The position numbers and the translations under genes were made by a program. A stretch of DNA of 64,000 nucleotides from the NCBI GenBank assembly GCA_052034585.1, contig JBPOIJ010000026.1, positions 34,840 to 98,839 of the forward strand, written 5' to 3'. This document shows positions 41,922 to 50,480 of the stretch, piece by piece (the first letter of the stretch is position 1; each line of letters begins with the position of its first letter). This DNA comes from Xiheimicrobium sp052034585 (GTDB lineage: Bacteria; Myxococcota; Myxococcia; Myxococcales; Myxococcaceae). The notes beneath the pieces were generated by a model that saw only the letters and a program-made list of their open reading frames with translations, made no database searches and was not told the DNA's origin.

Positions 41922-43352
41922 TCACATGAAGAGCGCGTCGACGGTGCCGCTGATCTCTCCCAGCTGCCCCGGCACGCCGAGCGCCCGCATCGCCGAGTTG
42001 AAGACGACGCCGTGATGGAGATCGCGGCCGGAGAGGTTCACGTGCTTGCTCGGACGAAGCCCGCCAGCGCGCCCGCCCACCAGCATCACCGAGTTGTCCA
42101 ACGAGTGGTTCGGGTCTCCACCTCCGTCACCCGAACGCTGCGCGTCGCTCGTCAGCCCCTTGCCGCCCTCCATCACGAAGAGGCCGACGGTGCGGTCGAG
42201 CACGGTGCCCGGCCCCTCGACGGTGCGCTTGAAGCGCGCCAGCACCCGCGCGTACACGTCGACGAACCAGCGATTGGCCGCGTCGAGGTTGGCTTGGGTC
42301 GAGGCGTGTTGCACCTCTCCGTGCAGCCCGCCGACGGTGCGCCACTGCGGGTGACGCATGCCCGGGCCGGTCATCACCGAAGCGCCGCCGAGCGTGAGCA
42401 CCCGCGTCGCGTCACAGGCGAAGGCGAGCTCGATGCAGTCGATGAAGCGCTGCGCCCGCGCTTCTTGATCGGGCAGGTTGGTGTCGACGTCGGGCGGGTC
42501 GGTGATGGCGCCGGGGTCGCGACAGGCCGGGGAGATGGTCGGCGGGGTCGTGCTCGCGAGCCGCTGCTCGAGCGTGCGCACCCGAGTGAAGTGCTCGTCG
42601 AGCGTCTGCCGATCCTTCGCGCCCACCTTGGCGTTGAGCGCGGTGATCCGATCCTTCGTGTACGAGAGGCTGCTCTGCCGGAGCCTCAGCTCGAGCGTCG
42701 CCTGTGGATCAGGCATCGCGTTGGGCGGAGTGAAGTTGGTGAAGAGCTGCCGGTACGCCGCCGCCGGAGAGAGCTGCGGCTGCACGCCTCGATAGACGCG
42801 CGCGGCCTCTCCCGAGAACCCGTTCGTCTCCTCGAAGCTGACGTAGGTGCCGCCGGTCTGCGAGTCGAGCTGGTAGTAGAGCAGTGGGAAACGCGTCGAG
42901 GTGCCGATCACCTTCGCGATCAGCTGATCAGCCGACCACCCTTGCGGCCGCCAGAGCGTGCCCGTCCACCCCGAGCGCACCCCGCTCATCACCGCCGACG
43001 GGGCCTGACCGTGATGATCTCGGTTGTAGCCACCGGGCACGTTCACCGGCGCGCAGAAGAGGCCGGAGACGACCTGCACGTCGGCCACCACGCCCTGGGT
43101 CTGCAGCGGCTGGAGCACCGGGCGCACGTCCCACGTCGCGCCCGCCTGGGTCGGGGTGAGGCCCTCTTGCCGCGAGCCACTGCCCACGAGCGAGGTCGGG
43201 CAATAGAAGACGAAGTAGCGGCAGGGAATCGGCGCGCCGTTCGCGAGCGCGGTGCCATTCCCATTCAGCATGCAGTCGAGCATCGGCAGCCCGAGGCTGG
43301 TGCCGAGCGCGCCGCGGAGGACGGTTCGTCGAGAGAGCCGGAAGGGCTTCAT
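41922..43352 (-). CDS. DUF1552 protein with Tat signal
   Basis: 476 residues from ATG 43352, which has AGGAG upstream and overlaps the preceding stop (ATGA). LSRRTVLRGALGTSLGLPML is a twin-arginine signal, so export of a folded protein. The rest matches DUF1552: PCRYFVFYCP, DHHGQAPSAVMSGV, SADQLIA, MTGPGMRHPQWRTVGGLHGEVQH, DRTVGLFVMEGGKG and the NHSLDNSVMLVGGRAGGL region, with many His/Asp that could bind metal (the family is a distant sulfatase/alkaline-phosphatase relative). Always paired with DUF1592/DUF1588/DUF1585 proteins in planctomycetes and myxobacteria; role unknown. Confidence 0.88.
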   Translation of the reverse strand: MKPFRLSRRTVLRGALGTSLGLPMLDCMLNGNGTALANGAPIPCRYFVFYCPTSLVGSGSRQEGLTPTQAGATWDVRPVLQPLQTQGVVADVQVVSGLFCAPVNVPGGYNRDHHGQAPSAVMSGVRSGWTGTLWRPQGWSADQLIAKVIGTSTRFPLLYYQLDSQTGGTYVSFEETNGFSGEAARVYRGVQPQLSPAAAYRQLFTNFTPPNAMPDPQATLELRLRQSSLSYTKDRITALNAKVGAKDRQTLDEHFTRVRTLEQRLASTTPPTISPACRDPGAITDPPDVDTNLPDQEARAQRFIDCIELAFACDATRVLTLGGASVMTGPGMRHPQWRTVGGLHGEVQHASTQANLDAANRWFVDVYARVLARFKRTVEGPGTVLDRTVGLFVMEGGKGLTSDAQRSGDGGGDPNHSLDNSVMLVGGRAGGLRPSKHVNLSGRDLHHGVVFNSAMRALGVPGQLGEISGTVDALFM

Positions 43353-45013
43353 GGGCGCTCCTGGATGCGAAGGCGGAAGCGCGGGTCCAACGCGATGCTC
43401 CGCACCAGCTGGCGGAAGTCGTGGCTCGACGCGGTGAAGGCCTGGTGGAACCGGTCGACGTGCTGGCGGGCGAGGTGCCGGTCGCGAAAGGCGAAGCGCC
43501 CGAGCTGATCGACCGCGCAATGGGTGATGAGGTCGCGGTTGTTCGCCATCAGCTCCTTCGGCCCCGAGAAGGCCGTGCCGCCCACGTCACCCACGCCTTG
43601 AATGGCGCAGGCCGCGTTGTCGGGCTCCACCGTGCGGAAGCGCCCCTGCCCGTCGAGCTGCTCGAAGCCGAAGCCGAGCCCATCGAGCACCACGTGACAG
43701 CCCGTGCAGGCGCCGCCGCGCGCGCGATGCGCTTGGTACGCCTGCGCCTTGCAACTGCCCGGAGCGACCACCACCCCGTTGTCGATGTTCACGTCCTTCG
43801 GGGGCGGCCGAATCGTCTGGCAGAGCACCCGCCGCGCCAGCATCGCGCCACGGCGAGAGGGGAGCGTCTCGGTTGCGCGCGTCGAGCTGAGCGAGAGGAA
43901 GGCGCCGTGCGAGAGGATGCCCGCGCGCGGAGTCGGCATGGTGACCCAGCCCGTCGAGGCCGGCGCGGTCAGGCCGTAGTGCGTCGCCAGCCGCGGCGTG
44001 AGGTAGCTCTGGTCGGAGTCGAGCAGCCTGGTCCACGGCGTCCCCTGGCTGAGCGCGCGCCGCAGCAGCGCGTCGGACTCTCCGAGCATGTCGGCCGCGA
44101 GCGCCGAGTCGCTGATCAACAGCCCGTCGTAGCGCAGCCACATCTTGTGAAAGACCTCGAGCTGAGCGTCGAACTTCGGGTCGGCGAGCAGTCCGTCCAC
44201 CAGCCGAGCGAGCGCGGCGTCGTCGAGCGGCGCGGCTTGCACCACCGCCAGCTGCTGGGCCGTCGGAGCACTCCCCCAGAGGAAGGCGGCGAGGCGTCCG
44301 ACGAGCTCCCGGTCGGTCAGCGTCACCACTGCAGGGTCGCCGGTCGGCGTTCCCAGCTCCGTGCGGTAGACGAACTCGGGGCTCTCCACCAGGCTGGTGA
44401 CGGCTGCTCGCACGGCGACGAGGTGCTGCGAGCCGCCGTACATCGTCGCCACCGTCGTCGCCGAGGTGAGCAGCTCGCTGCGCTCGGGGCTCGTCAAGGG
44501 CCGACGCCACAACCGCAGCGCCACCACGTCGACGAGCTGGCCGAGGCACGTCGCGTCGACGCCGGAGCCCGAGGGGGTGCAGCCGGCGAGCGTCGCCACC
44601 GAGGCCGGGTTCGCGACGAAGTCACGGCCCACCTCGAAGGCGAGCGTCTCGAGCCCTTCGACGAACACCGCGCTCGGCGCCTTCTCGTCGGCGAGGGTGT
44701 CGAACGCCTCTTCCTCCGCGAGCGTCGACGGGTTCACCGAGCTGGGTGGATCAGCCGGGAGGTTTCGCGTCGCGAGCCCACGGAGCCCGAAGACGTCGAA
44801 GAGGCTGCGCTCGATCTCCCGGCGGCTCAGCCTGGGGATCGCGCTCGTCGCCGTCTCCACTTCGGGTTCGGGTCCGCTCGTCGTCCCTCCACCAGGCGTC
44901 GACGTCGCCGTCCCACCGCCGGTCGCGGGCGAGCTGATCACCTCCGGCCGCGGACCGATGATGGTTCCAGTACAGCCGAGGAGGGCGAGGGTGACGAAGG
45001 AGGCAGCGCGCAC
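43349..45013 (-). CDS. DUF1592/DUF1588/DUF1585-type lipoprotein with CxxCH motif
   Basis: About 554 residues from GTG 45013, chosen because VRAASFVTLALLGC gives a lipobox; there is no clear binding site so the start is uncertain. Order: Gly/Thr linker, DUF1587-like IPRLSRREIERSLFDVFGL, DUF1595-like region with LWRRPLTSPERSELL, DUF1592-like SPEFVYRTELG...DRELVGRLAAFLWGSAP, DUF1588-like SHGAFLSLSSTRATETLPSRRG, and GACTGCHVVLDGLGFGFEQLD (CxxCH as in c-type heme sites), then DUF1585-like FRQLVRSIALDPRFR. Coupled to the DUF1552 gene by ATGA. The pair may be an exported redox module; function unknown. Confidence 0.85.
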   Translation of the reverse strand: MRAASFVTLALLGCTGTIIGPRPEVISSPATGGGTATSTPGGGTTSGPEPEVETATSAIPRLSRREIERSLFDVFGLRGLATRNLPADPPSSVNPSTLAEEEAFDTLADEKAPSAVFVEGLETLAFEVGRDFVANPASVATLAGCTPSGSGVDATCLGQLVDVVALRLWRRPLTSPERSELLTSATTVATMYGGSQHLVAVRAAVTSLVESPEFVYRTELGTPTGDPAVVTLTDRELVGRLAAFLWGSAPTAQQLAVVQAAPLDDAALARLVDGLLADPKFDAQLEVFHKMWLRYDGLLISDSALAADMLGESDALLRRALSQGTPWTRLLDSDQSYLTPRLATHYGLTAPASTGWVTMPTPRAGILSHGAFLSLSSTRATETLPSRRGAMLARRVLCQTIRPPPKDVNIDNGVVVAPGSCKAQAYQAHRARGGACTGCHVVLDGLGFGFEQLDGQGRFRTVEPDNAACAIQGVGDVGGTAFSGPKELMANNRDLITHCAVDQLGRFAFRDRHLARQHVDRFHQAFTASSHDFRQLVRSIALDPRFRLRIQERP

Positions 45014-45213
45014 GGGGGACGCTGACTGTACCGGAGCACGGCGTTCTCCGAGAAGATGGGAACTGGAGAGGTGAGCACGGCGGTGCACACTCTTCCGAGC
45101 GACGTGAGTGCACGAGTACAGCTCGAGCGCGTGGAGCGGACGCTCCGAGACACCGAGGGCTCGCTCATGCCGCACTCCGGTGACGAAACCTCGAGGGGCG
45201 ACGGCGCTGGCCG

Positions 45214-45255
45214 AAAAGAAGAGGCCGCGGCGCCCAGGACGAGCACCGCGGCCTC
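45214..45255 (-). terminator. Intrinsic terminator of the Pro-rich lipoprotein gene
   Basis: On the minus strand a perfect 10-bp inverted repeat, GAGGCCGCGG (45246-45255 and 45221-45230), with a 15-base loop is followed by TTCTTTT (45220-45214). It lies 18 bases after the stop of the Pro-rich lipoprotein gene (45273) and before the DUF1592-type gene. Confidence 0.8.
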
Positions 45256-45272
45256 GAGGCTTCAGAGGGGTG

Positions 45273-46655
45273 TCAGCGAATGCCGGGCGGAGGCGGCGGC
45301 AACGGGCCGCTGGGCGAACCCACTCCGGGAGGCGGCGGCGGAAGGGTGTTCTTCCGGCCGATCGGCGCGGGCGGCGTGGGCATGTTGCTCGGCACGTTCG
45401 GCGGCGTGACGGTGTACGGCGGCGTCGGCGGGCGCTGCAGGCTTCCCTGACGGAAGGGGTCCTGGCCGAAGGTGTTCGACGGCGGGGGAGGAGGCGGCGC
45501 TCCCGTCATCGTCGTCATTCCAGGGCGCCCGCTCGGGCCGATGTACGCGGGCGGTGGGCCGACGGTGCCCGTCGTGCCGGTCATGCCAGGCGACGGCCCG
45601 ATGTACGCGGGAGGCGGAGGCGGCGCACCGACCGTGCCCGTCATGCCAGGCGAGGGGCCGATGTACGCGGGCGGCGGGGCGGACGCGCCAGGCGGTTGAA
45701 CGGTGCCGCCAGGCGTCGGGCGGGGCAGCGAGCCGAAGTTTCCGGGAGGCGGCGGAGGCGACGAGCCAGGCGAGCCGAAGTTGCCCGGAGGCGGCGGCGG
45801 GGAGCCGAAGTTGCCAGGAGGTGGCGGCGCGGAGCCGACGTGTCCCGGAGGCGGCGGGGAGCCGAAGTTCCCCGGGGGCGGCGGAGAGCCGAAGTTCCCG
45901 GGACGCGGCGACGAGCCGAAGTTGCCCGGAGGCGGCGGCGGGGAGCCGAAGTTGCCCGGAGGTGGCGGCGGGGAGCCGAAGTTGCCCGGAGGCGGCGAGC
46001 CGAAGTTCCCCGGAGGCGGCGGCGCCGAGGTGCCCGGCGGGTTCACCACACCACCCGTCGCAGGCGGAGGCGGCGGGCCTCCAAAGAAGCCACCCGACGA
46101 GGGCGGCGGCGGGTTGTTGCCGTAGAACCCACCGCTCGCAGGCGGAGGCGGCGGCTGCTGGAAGCCACCCGGAGGCGGCGGCGAGGCGCCCACCACGACC
46201 CCCGTCCCTCGCGCGGGCGGCGGCGGCGGCTGTCCCCAGAACCCACCCGAGGCCGGAGGAGGCGCCGTGTTCACCGCGGGCGGAGGCCCTGCCGCGTGCC
46301 AGCCCGAGGGCGGCGAGACGTAGCCAGGCGGCGGACGGTAGGAGCCACGCGGCGGGTAGTAGCTCGACGGCGGCGCGTAGCCCGGCGGCGGGTAGGTGAT
46401 GACGACGTTGGGCGGCGGCAGCGGGTAGGTGCCCGGCGTGCCGAGCGCGTCGTAGTAGCGGTAGCCGTCGTAGAACACGTACACGGAGCGCCACTCGTCC
46501 CAGTAGTACGTGTTCGCGCAGGGCATTCGGGGATCGCAGGTCGCCACGTACGTCGTCCGCGGCGGCGGAGTCCGGTACTCATAGGTGCGCACCGTACAGG
46601 CCGAGCCCAACAGCCCCAGGCCCAGCAGCGGTACTCCAGCAAGCAAGCGACGCAT
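45273..46655 (-). CDS. Proline-rich repeat lipoprotein
   Basis: 460 residues. MRRLLAGVPLLGLGLLGSAC gives lipobox Cys20. Residues 20-80 contain several Tyr and Cys (ATCDPRMPCANTYYWDEWRSVYVF), a small folded part. The rest is low complexity: about ten PPPPGNFGS units, PPPPPASGGF and PPPAYIGPSPGMTG repeats, ending in PPPPPGIR. Probably an extended, rigid stalk through the periplasm or on the surface. Related proteins are annotated as hypothetical. Followed by a clear terminator. Confidence 0.75.
   Translation of the reverse strand: MRRLLAGVPLLGLGLLGSACTVRTYEYRTPPPRTTYVATCDPRMPCANTYYWDEWRSVYVFYDGYRYYDALGTPGTYPLPPPNVVITYPPPGYAPPSSYYPPRGSYRPPPGYVSPPSGWHAAGPPPAVNTAPPPASGGFWGQPPPPPARGTGVVVGASPPPPGGFQQPPPPPASGGFYGNNPPPPSSGGFFGGPPPPPATGGVVNPPGTSAPPPPGNFGSPPPGNFGSPPPPPGNFGSPPPPPGNFGSSPRPGNFGSPPPPGNFGSPPPPGHVGSAPPPPGNFGSPPPPPGNFGSPGSSPPPPPGNFGSLPRPTPGGTVQPPGASAPPPAYIGPSPGMTGTVGAPPPPPAYIGPSPGMTGTTGTVGPPPAYIGPSGRPGMTTMTGAPPPPPPSNTFGQDPFRQGSLQRPPTPPYTVTPPNVPSNMPTPPAPIGRKNTLPPPPPGVGSPSGPLPPPPPGIR
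45720..46030 (-). repeat. Tandem repeats coding PPPPGNFGS
   Basis: About ten units of roughly 24-30 bp differing in the number of Pro codons, in frame in the Pro-rich lipoprotein. The antisense frame codes Gly-Gly-Gly-rich ORFs that are not genes. Confidence 0.85.
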
Positions 46656-46872
46656 GGCGTGTCCTCGTTTTCGTGGACTGCGGTGGATCAGACGAAGCGC
46701 AGGGTGGTTGATTCAAGCCCACTGCGGCTCGGAACGCACGTGTTCGGCAGGCCGTTCCTCCCTCGTGCCCTCGGTCAAGTGGGCTGATCTGCACTGGAAA
46801 TCGGCCGGTCGGCGGGTACAGTCCCCGCACCCTCTGGCCACCTCGTCAGAGCAGGAAAAGGGGAGCACCCAC
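46656..46872. promoter_or_regulatory. Divergent promoter region
   Basis: 217 bases without a gene between the Pro-rich lipoprotein gene (minus) and the Ig-like lipoprotein gene (plus). Must hold both promoters; GGGAG at 46861 is the ribosome binding site of the plus-strand gene. I see no clear -35/-10 pair or strong inverted repeat. Confidence 0.4.
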
Positions 46873-49161
46873 ATGAAGAAGGTCTACGTCGCGCTGGCGG
46901 CCGTGATGGCGGTCGCGTGCGGTCAGAACACCCAGTCCGGTCCTCAGCAGTTCGAGCAGGCCCAGAAGTCCGTCACTCCGAAGGGGTCGATTCATGGACG
47001 GGTGCTCGACATCAGCGCCCAGGCGCCCCTCGAAGGCGTGAGCGTGAAGGTGCTGGGCTCCGACGCGGTGCTGACCACCAACGCCGACGGCATCTTCACC
47101 TTCACCGGCGCCGTCGTCGGCAGCACCTACACCTTCATCTTCGAGAAGACCGGGTTTCTCCGAATGCGCGCGACGGCCGCGGTGCCGAGCAGCGCGGGCA
47201 ACTCACCCCTCGAAGGCGGCGTCACCACCTTCACCATGGAGCTCTACCCCTCGACTGGTTCCGTCACCGGCGTGCTGACGCTGCCCAGCGGCCGGCCCGC
47301 AGCGATGGCGACCATCTACGTCGATCAAGCCAGCTCGGTCGGGGCCGAGTCGATGGTGACGACGCAGACCGCGATGGACGGCTCCTTCACCCTCAACGGC
47401 CTCGCGGCGGCGGCCTCGGGCGTGCGTCACACCGTCTTCGCCCAGTGGTTCGACGAGAACGGTGACATGCAGGCCGACTACTCCACCACGGGCTCGAGCG
47501 TCGTCGTCTACCCCGGCACTCCAGCGCGGCTCTTCATGGCGTACTCGGCGTTGGCCCAGCGCATCGTCGCCTCCAACATTCTCGACGGCGAGCTGGCCGC
47601 GGGAGAGGACCTGCAGTTCACCTTCGCGCTCCCGCTCTACACCGGCGTGCTCGAGGGCACGAACGCGACGCCCTGGCGCCTCACCCACATCTCGTCCGCG
47701 CAGGAGGTTCCCGTCGAGGGCACCTTCATGAGCCCCACCTCGCTGCGGGTGAAGCCGGCGCTCAACTCGCTTCGGGAAGGTGAGCTCTACCGGCTGCGGC
47801 TCAACCTCCGAAACACCAACACCAACCAGGGCACCTCGTCGACGTACGACTCCGGCAACCTCGAGTTCCAGGTGCGCGCCGCGAACGTGATGCCGTACAC
47901 GACGCAGGTGACCGGGCTCGCGGTGACGAACCCCAACGCGGTCGCGCCGTTCGGGCCCGCCGCCTTCGACTGGAGCCACAACGCCTTCACCGTCTCGTGG
48001 CAGGCGGCGGCCGGCGCGGTGCGGTACGAAATCTACGCGCGCGACACCACCACCAACCCCAACTTCGTTCGTCTCTCCAGCGTCTCCGCGACTGGAGCGC
48101 CGCGGTACGAGCAGGCGGTGACGATTCTGAGCGGCTTCGGGGCCACCTTCGCGGGCACCTCGCAGCCGCTCTCGGGCGGCAACCAGCTCTTCTTCGCGGT
48201 GGTGGGCGTCGACGCGTACGGCAGCCGGGCGCCGCTGATGGGCGCGACCGCGGTGCAGGTGAAGGACTCGATTCCGCCGAGCGTCGGCTCGATCGCCTTG
48301 GTGCCTGGGTCGAGCGCCGACGGCATCAACGACGGCACCTCGCCGACGGAGATTCGGGTGCGGGTCAACTACACCGAGCCGATGGACCCGATGTCGACGG
48401 TCACCTACACGACGAACGCCACCAACGCGCCGACGGCCGCCTGGCGATGGGACGCGAGCAACCAGGGGCGCAGCGGCATCCTCACCTTGACGGTGGCGCC
48501 GGGCAACGACGGCACCGGCAGCTTCGCGATTCGTGGCGGGCGCGACATGGCGGGCAACGACCTCGCGCGCGCGGGTGACACTCTGGGCAGCCTCGGCGGG
48601 CGCAAGGAGCTGCTCCAGACGCCCGACTTCCAGATGGGCACGATGTGCACGCTCGGCAGCTGGATGCCGGTGACCGCGAACGGCGGCCCGACGCCCTCGG
48701 CGGTGAACAACAACGGCGCCTTCGGTGGCTCGCTCGGTCCCTGCGCGGCGCTCCTGGGCTCGGTCCCTGGCGGCACTCCTGGAACCGGCCGCTCGCGCAT
48801 CGTGCAGACCGTCTCCCTCCCGGCGCTCACCAACTCGGGCTTCTCGTACGAGGCGACGGCCCGCTACCGCGCGGTGAACGTCGCGAACCCTGCGGTGGCT
48901 GGCGCGACCTATCGAATGGAGTGCCGCGTCACCGACCCGACCGAGACGATGAGCTTCGGCGTGCTCTTCAGCCAGACGCCCGCCGTGGGGACGATTCCCG
49001 CCTCGTTCTCCTCGTCCTCGCCGCTCGCGCTCACCAGCCTCGCCGGCCAGCAGGTGCGGTTGCTCTGCGATGCGGAGAACTTCAACCTCATGGCGCCTGG
49101 CTTTGGCGCGCTCTACGTCGACGAGCTGTCGGTCTCGTTGGTGAAGCCCGGCACGCTCTGA
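46873..49161 (+). CDS. Lipoprotein with carboxypeptidase-regulatory and Ig-like domains
   Basis: 762 residues from ATG 46873 (GGGAG eight bases upstream). MKKVYVALAAVMAVAC gives lipobox Cys16. Two CarboxypepD_reg-like domains (about 38-110 GSIHGRVLDISAQAPLEGV; about 118-190 GSVTGVLTLPSGRPAAMAT), then Ig/FN3-like domains (AFTVSWQAAAGAVRYEIYAR; VRVNYTEPMDPMSTVTY, the Big_5 type) and a C-terminal beta-sandwich with cysteines (CTLGSWMPV, MECRVTDP, LLCDAENF). Asn/Thr-rich and without catalytic motifs. Probably an outer-surface structural or binding protein. Convergent with the phosphoesterase gene. Confidence 0.75.
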   Translation: MKKVYVALAAVMAVACGQNTQSGPQQFEQAQKSVTPKGSIHGRVLDISAQAPLEGVSVKVLGSDAVLTTNADGIFTFTGAVVGSTYTFIFEKTGFLRMRATAAVPSSAGNSPLEGGVTTFTMELYPSTGSVTGVLTLPSGRPAAMATIYVDQASSVGAESMVTTQTAMDGSFTLNGLAAAASGVRHTVFAQWFDENGDMQADYSTTGSSVVVYPGTPARLFMAYSALAQRIVASNILDGELAAGEDLQFTFALPLYTGVLEGTNATPWRLTHISSAQEVPVEGTFMSPTSLRVKPALNSLREGELYRLRLNLRNTNTNQGTSSTYDSGNLEFQVRAANVMPYTTQVTGLAVTNPNAVAPFGPAAFDWSHNAFTVSWQAAAGAVRYEIYARDTTTNPNFVRLSSVSATGAPRYEQAVTILSGFGATFAGTSQPLSGGNQLFFAVVGVDAYGSRAPLMGATAVQVKDSIPPSVGSIALVPGSSADGINDGTSPTEIRVRVNYTEPMDPMSTVTYTTNATNAPTAAWRWDASNQGRSGILTLTVAPGNDGTGSFAIRGGRDMAGNDLARAGDTLGSLGGRKELLQTPDFQMGTMCTLGSWMPVTANGGPTPSAVNNNGAFGGSLGPCAALLGSVPGGTPGTGRSRIVQTVSLPALTNSGFSYEATARYRAVNVANPAVAGATYRMECRVTDPTETMSFGVLFSQTPAVGTIPASFSSSSPLALTSLAGQQVRLLCDAENFNLMAPGFGALYVDELSVSLVKPGTL

Positions 49162-49182
49162 CGACCGCTCGTCGGCCGCTCC

Positions 49183-49806
49183 TCACACCGTCACGTCGAG
49201 GACGGTGCAGGGGAGCTCGCCGTCCGAGGTGGTGCAGTTGACGACGCGGGTGGGGCCGTACTCCCACTCGCCGCGGTCCTCGTGGATGTGGCCGAAGAGG
49301 TGCACCTTCGGCTTCACCCGGTTCAGCTGGCGGAGGAGGTCTTCGCAGCCGACGCGCCGGCCGTCCCAGCAGCGGTCGCCCATCGTCGCCGGAGGCCCGT
49401 GCGTCACCAGCACGTGCACCCCCTCGGGAATGAGCTGCCACTTCGCGTCGAGGTCGGGGCCACGCTGAAGGTTGAACGCCCAGTCGTGGAACCACGGCTG
49501 CCAGGGGCTGCCCCACACGCGCACGCCCTCGACCGTCACTTCGGCGTCTTCGAGGTAGGTGAGGCCGTGAAAGAGCGCTCTCGCGCGCGCTGGCTGTTCC
49601 TCGACGAAGAAGTCGTGGTTGCCGGCGACGACGAGCTTGTGGCGGTGGGGGAGCGAGCGCAGCCAGCTCGTCACCTCTTCGAGCTGAGGCAGCGTTCCCC
49701 GAGGTGTCAGGTCGCCGGCGTGGATGAGGACGTCGCCGTCGGGCACGGTGAGGCGTTGGTGTCGGCCGTGGGTGTCGGCCATCGCGACCAGCCGGAGCGT
49801 CGTCAT
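49183..49806 (-). CDS. Calcineurin-like metallophosphoesterase
   Basis: 207 residues, cytoplasmic. All metal-site motifs are present: MADTHG, HAGDLT, VAGNHDFF, VTHGPP, FGHIHEDRG. The short form and order match the MPPED1/2-like metallophosphatase group (DxH-GDx-GNHD-H-GHxH). Likely hydrolyses a phosphodiester or phosphomonoester; substrate unknown. Third gene of a probable minus-strand operon after the NtrC-type regulator and the DUF2378-like gene (10-base gap). Confidence 0.9.
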   Translation of the reverse strand: MTTLRLVAMADTHGRHQRLTVPDGDVLIHAGDLTPRGTLPQLEEVTSWLRSLPHRHKLVVAGNHDFFVEEQPARARALFHGLTYLEDAEVTVEGVRVWGSPWQPWFHDWAFNLQRGPDLDAKWQLIPEGVHVLVTHGPPATMGDRCWDGRRVGCEDLLRQLNRVKPKVHLFGHIHEDRGEWEYGPTRVVNCTTSDGELPCTVLDVTV

Positions 49807-49816
49807 CGAGCGGCCC

Positions 49817-50458
49817 TCACGACCACTGGACCGCGAACGAGAGCACCATCGGTGAGGTGAGGTCGAAGCGGGTGATGCGCACGTCCTTGCCCTTGGAGGC
49901 CTCCATCCACGCGATGAAGGAACCAGCGAGCTCGTGAAAGGCCACCTCGGCGAGCAGCGGCCAGTCGCGCACTTCGACGTCGGCGGTCCCGCTCGAGGTC
50001 TTCGCCACCACCATGCTCCCGAAGTCGAAGTAGCTCCGCCAGAAGCGCCCCGAGAGCGAGAGCACCGTCGGCGGGGTGGTGAAGCGCATCACGCTGCGGA
50101 AGAAGGCGCCGATGTCGCGCGAGGCCATCGTGTACCCGACGTCGATGGCCTGACGAAGGTCGCCGCCATGCTGAGTGGTGATGAGGTGCTGCACCGCCGC
50201 AAAGTAGAGCTCGACGGGCACCCAGCCGACCGAGGTGAGCGCCGAGGGCTTGGTGATGTCCTGAAGCTTGGGCTCGAGCGTCTGGTGCCAGGCACCGAGC
50301 GCCGCCGCGCCGTAGCGCTCCTTCGACCACTCGACGAGGTGGAGAAGCGCGAAGCCCTTCATCCGCCCGCCGCAGGGCCGGCTGGGCTCGACGGGGCGGA
50401 GGTCGACGCGCGCGGAGTTGGCGAAGAGGGGAACGCGGTCTTGCAGACGCAGCGCCAT
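49817..50458 (-). CDS. DUF2378/heme-NO-binding-like protein
   Basis: 213 residues, no signal peptide. After a 30-residue leader, MKGFALLHLVEWSKERYGAAALGAWHQTL has the start of TIGR02265/HNOB-type domains (KG.....v..r.G...w...l). The later parts AIDVGYTMASRDIGAFFRSVMRFTTPP and SFIAWMEASKGKDVRITRF fit the same fold. It could have begun at the internal Met near 50362. Lies 22 bases after the regulator gene, so it may be an output or sensor partner. Ligand unknown. Confidence 0.6.
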   Translation of the reverse strand: MALRLQDRVPLFANSARVDLRPVEPSRPCGGRMKGFALLHLVEWSKERYGAAALGAWHQTLEPKLQDITKPSALTSVGWVPVELYFAAVQHLITTQHGGDLRQAIDVGYTMASRDIGAFFRSVMRFTTPPTVLSLSGRFWRSYFDFGSMVVAKTSSGTADVEVRDWPLLAEVAFHELAGSFIAWMEASKGKDVRITRFDLTSPMVLSFAVQWS

Positions 50459-50480
50459 CGGTCGCCTCGCGAGAGCGGCC

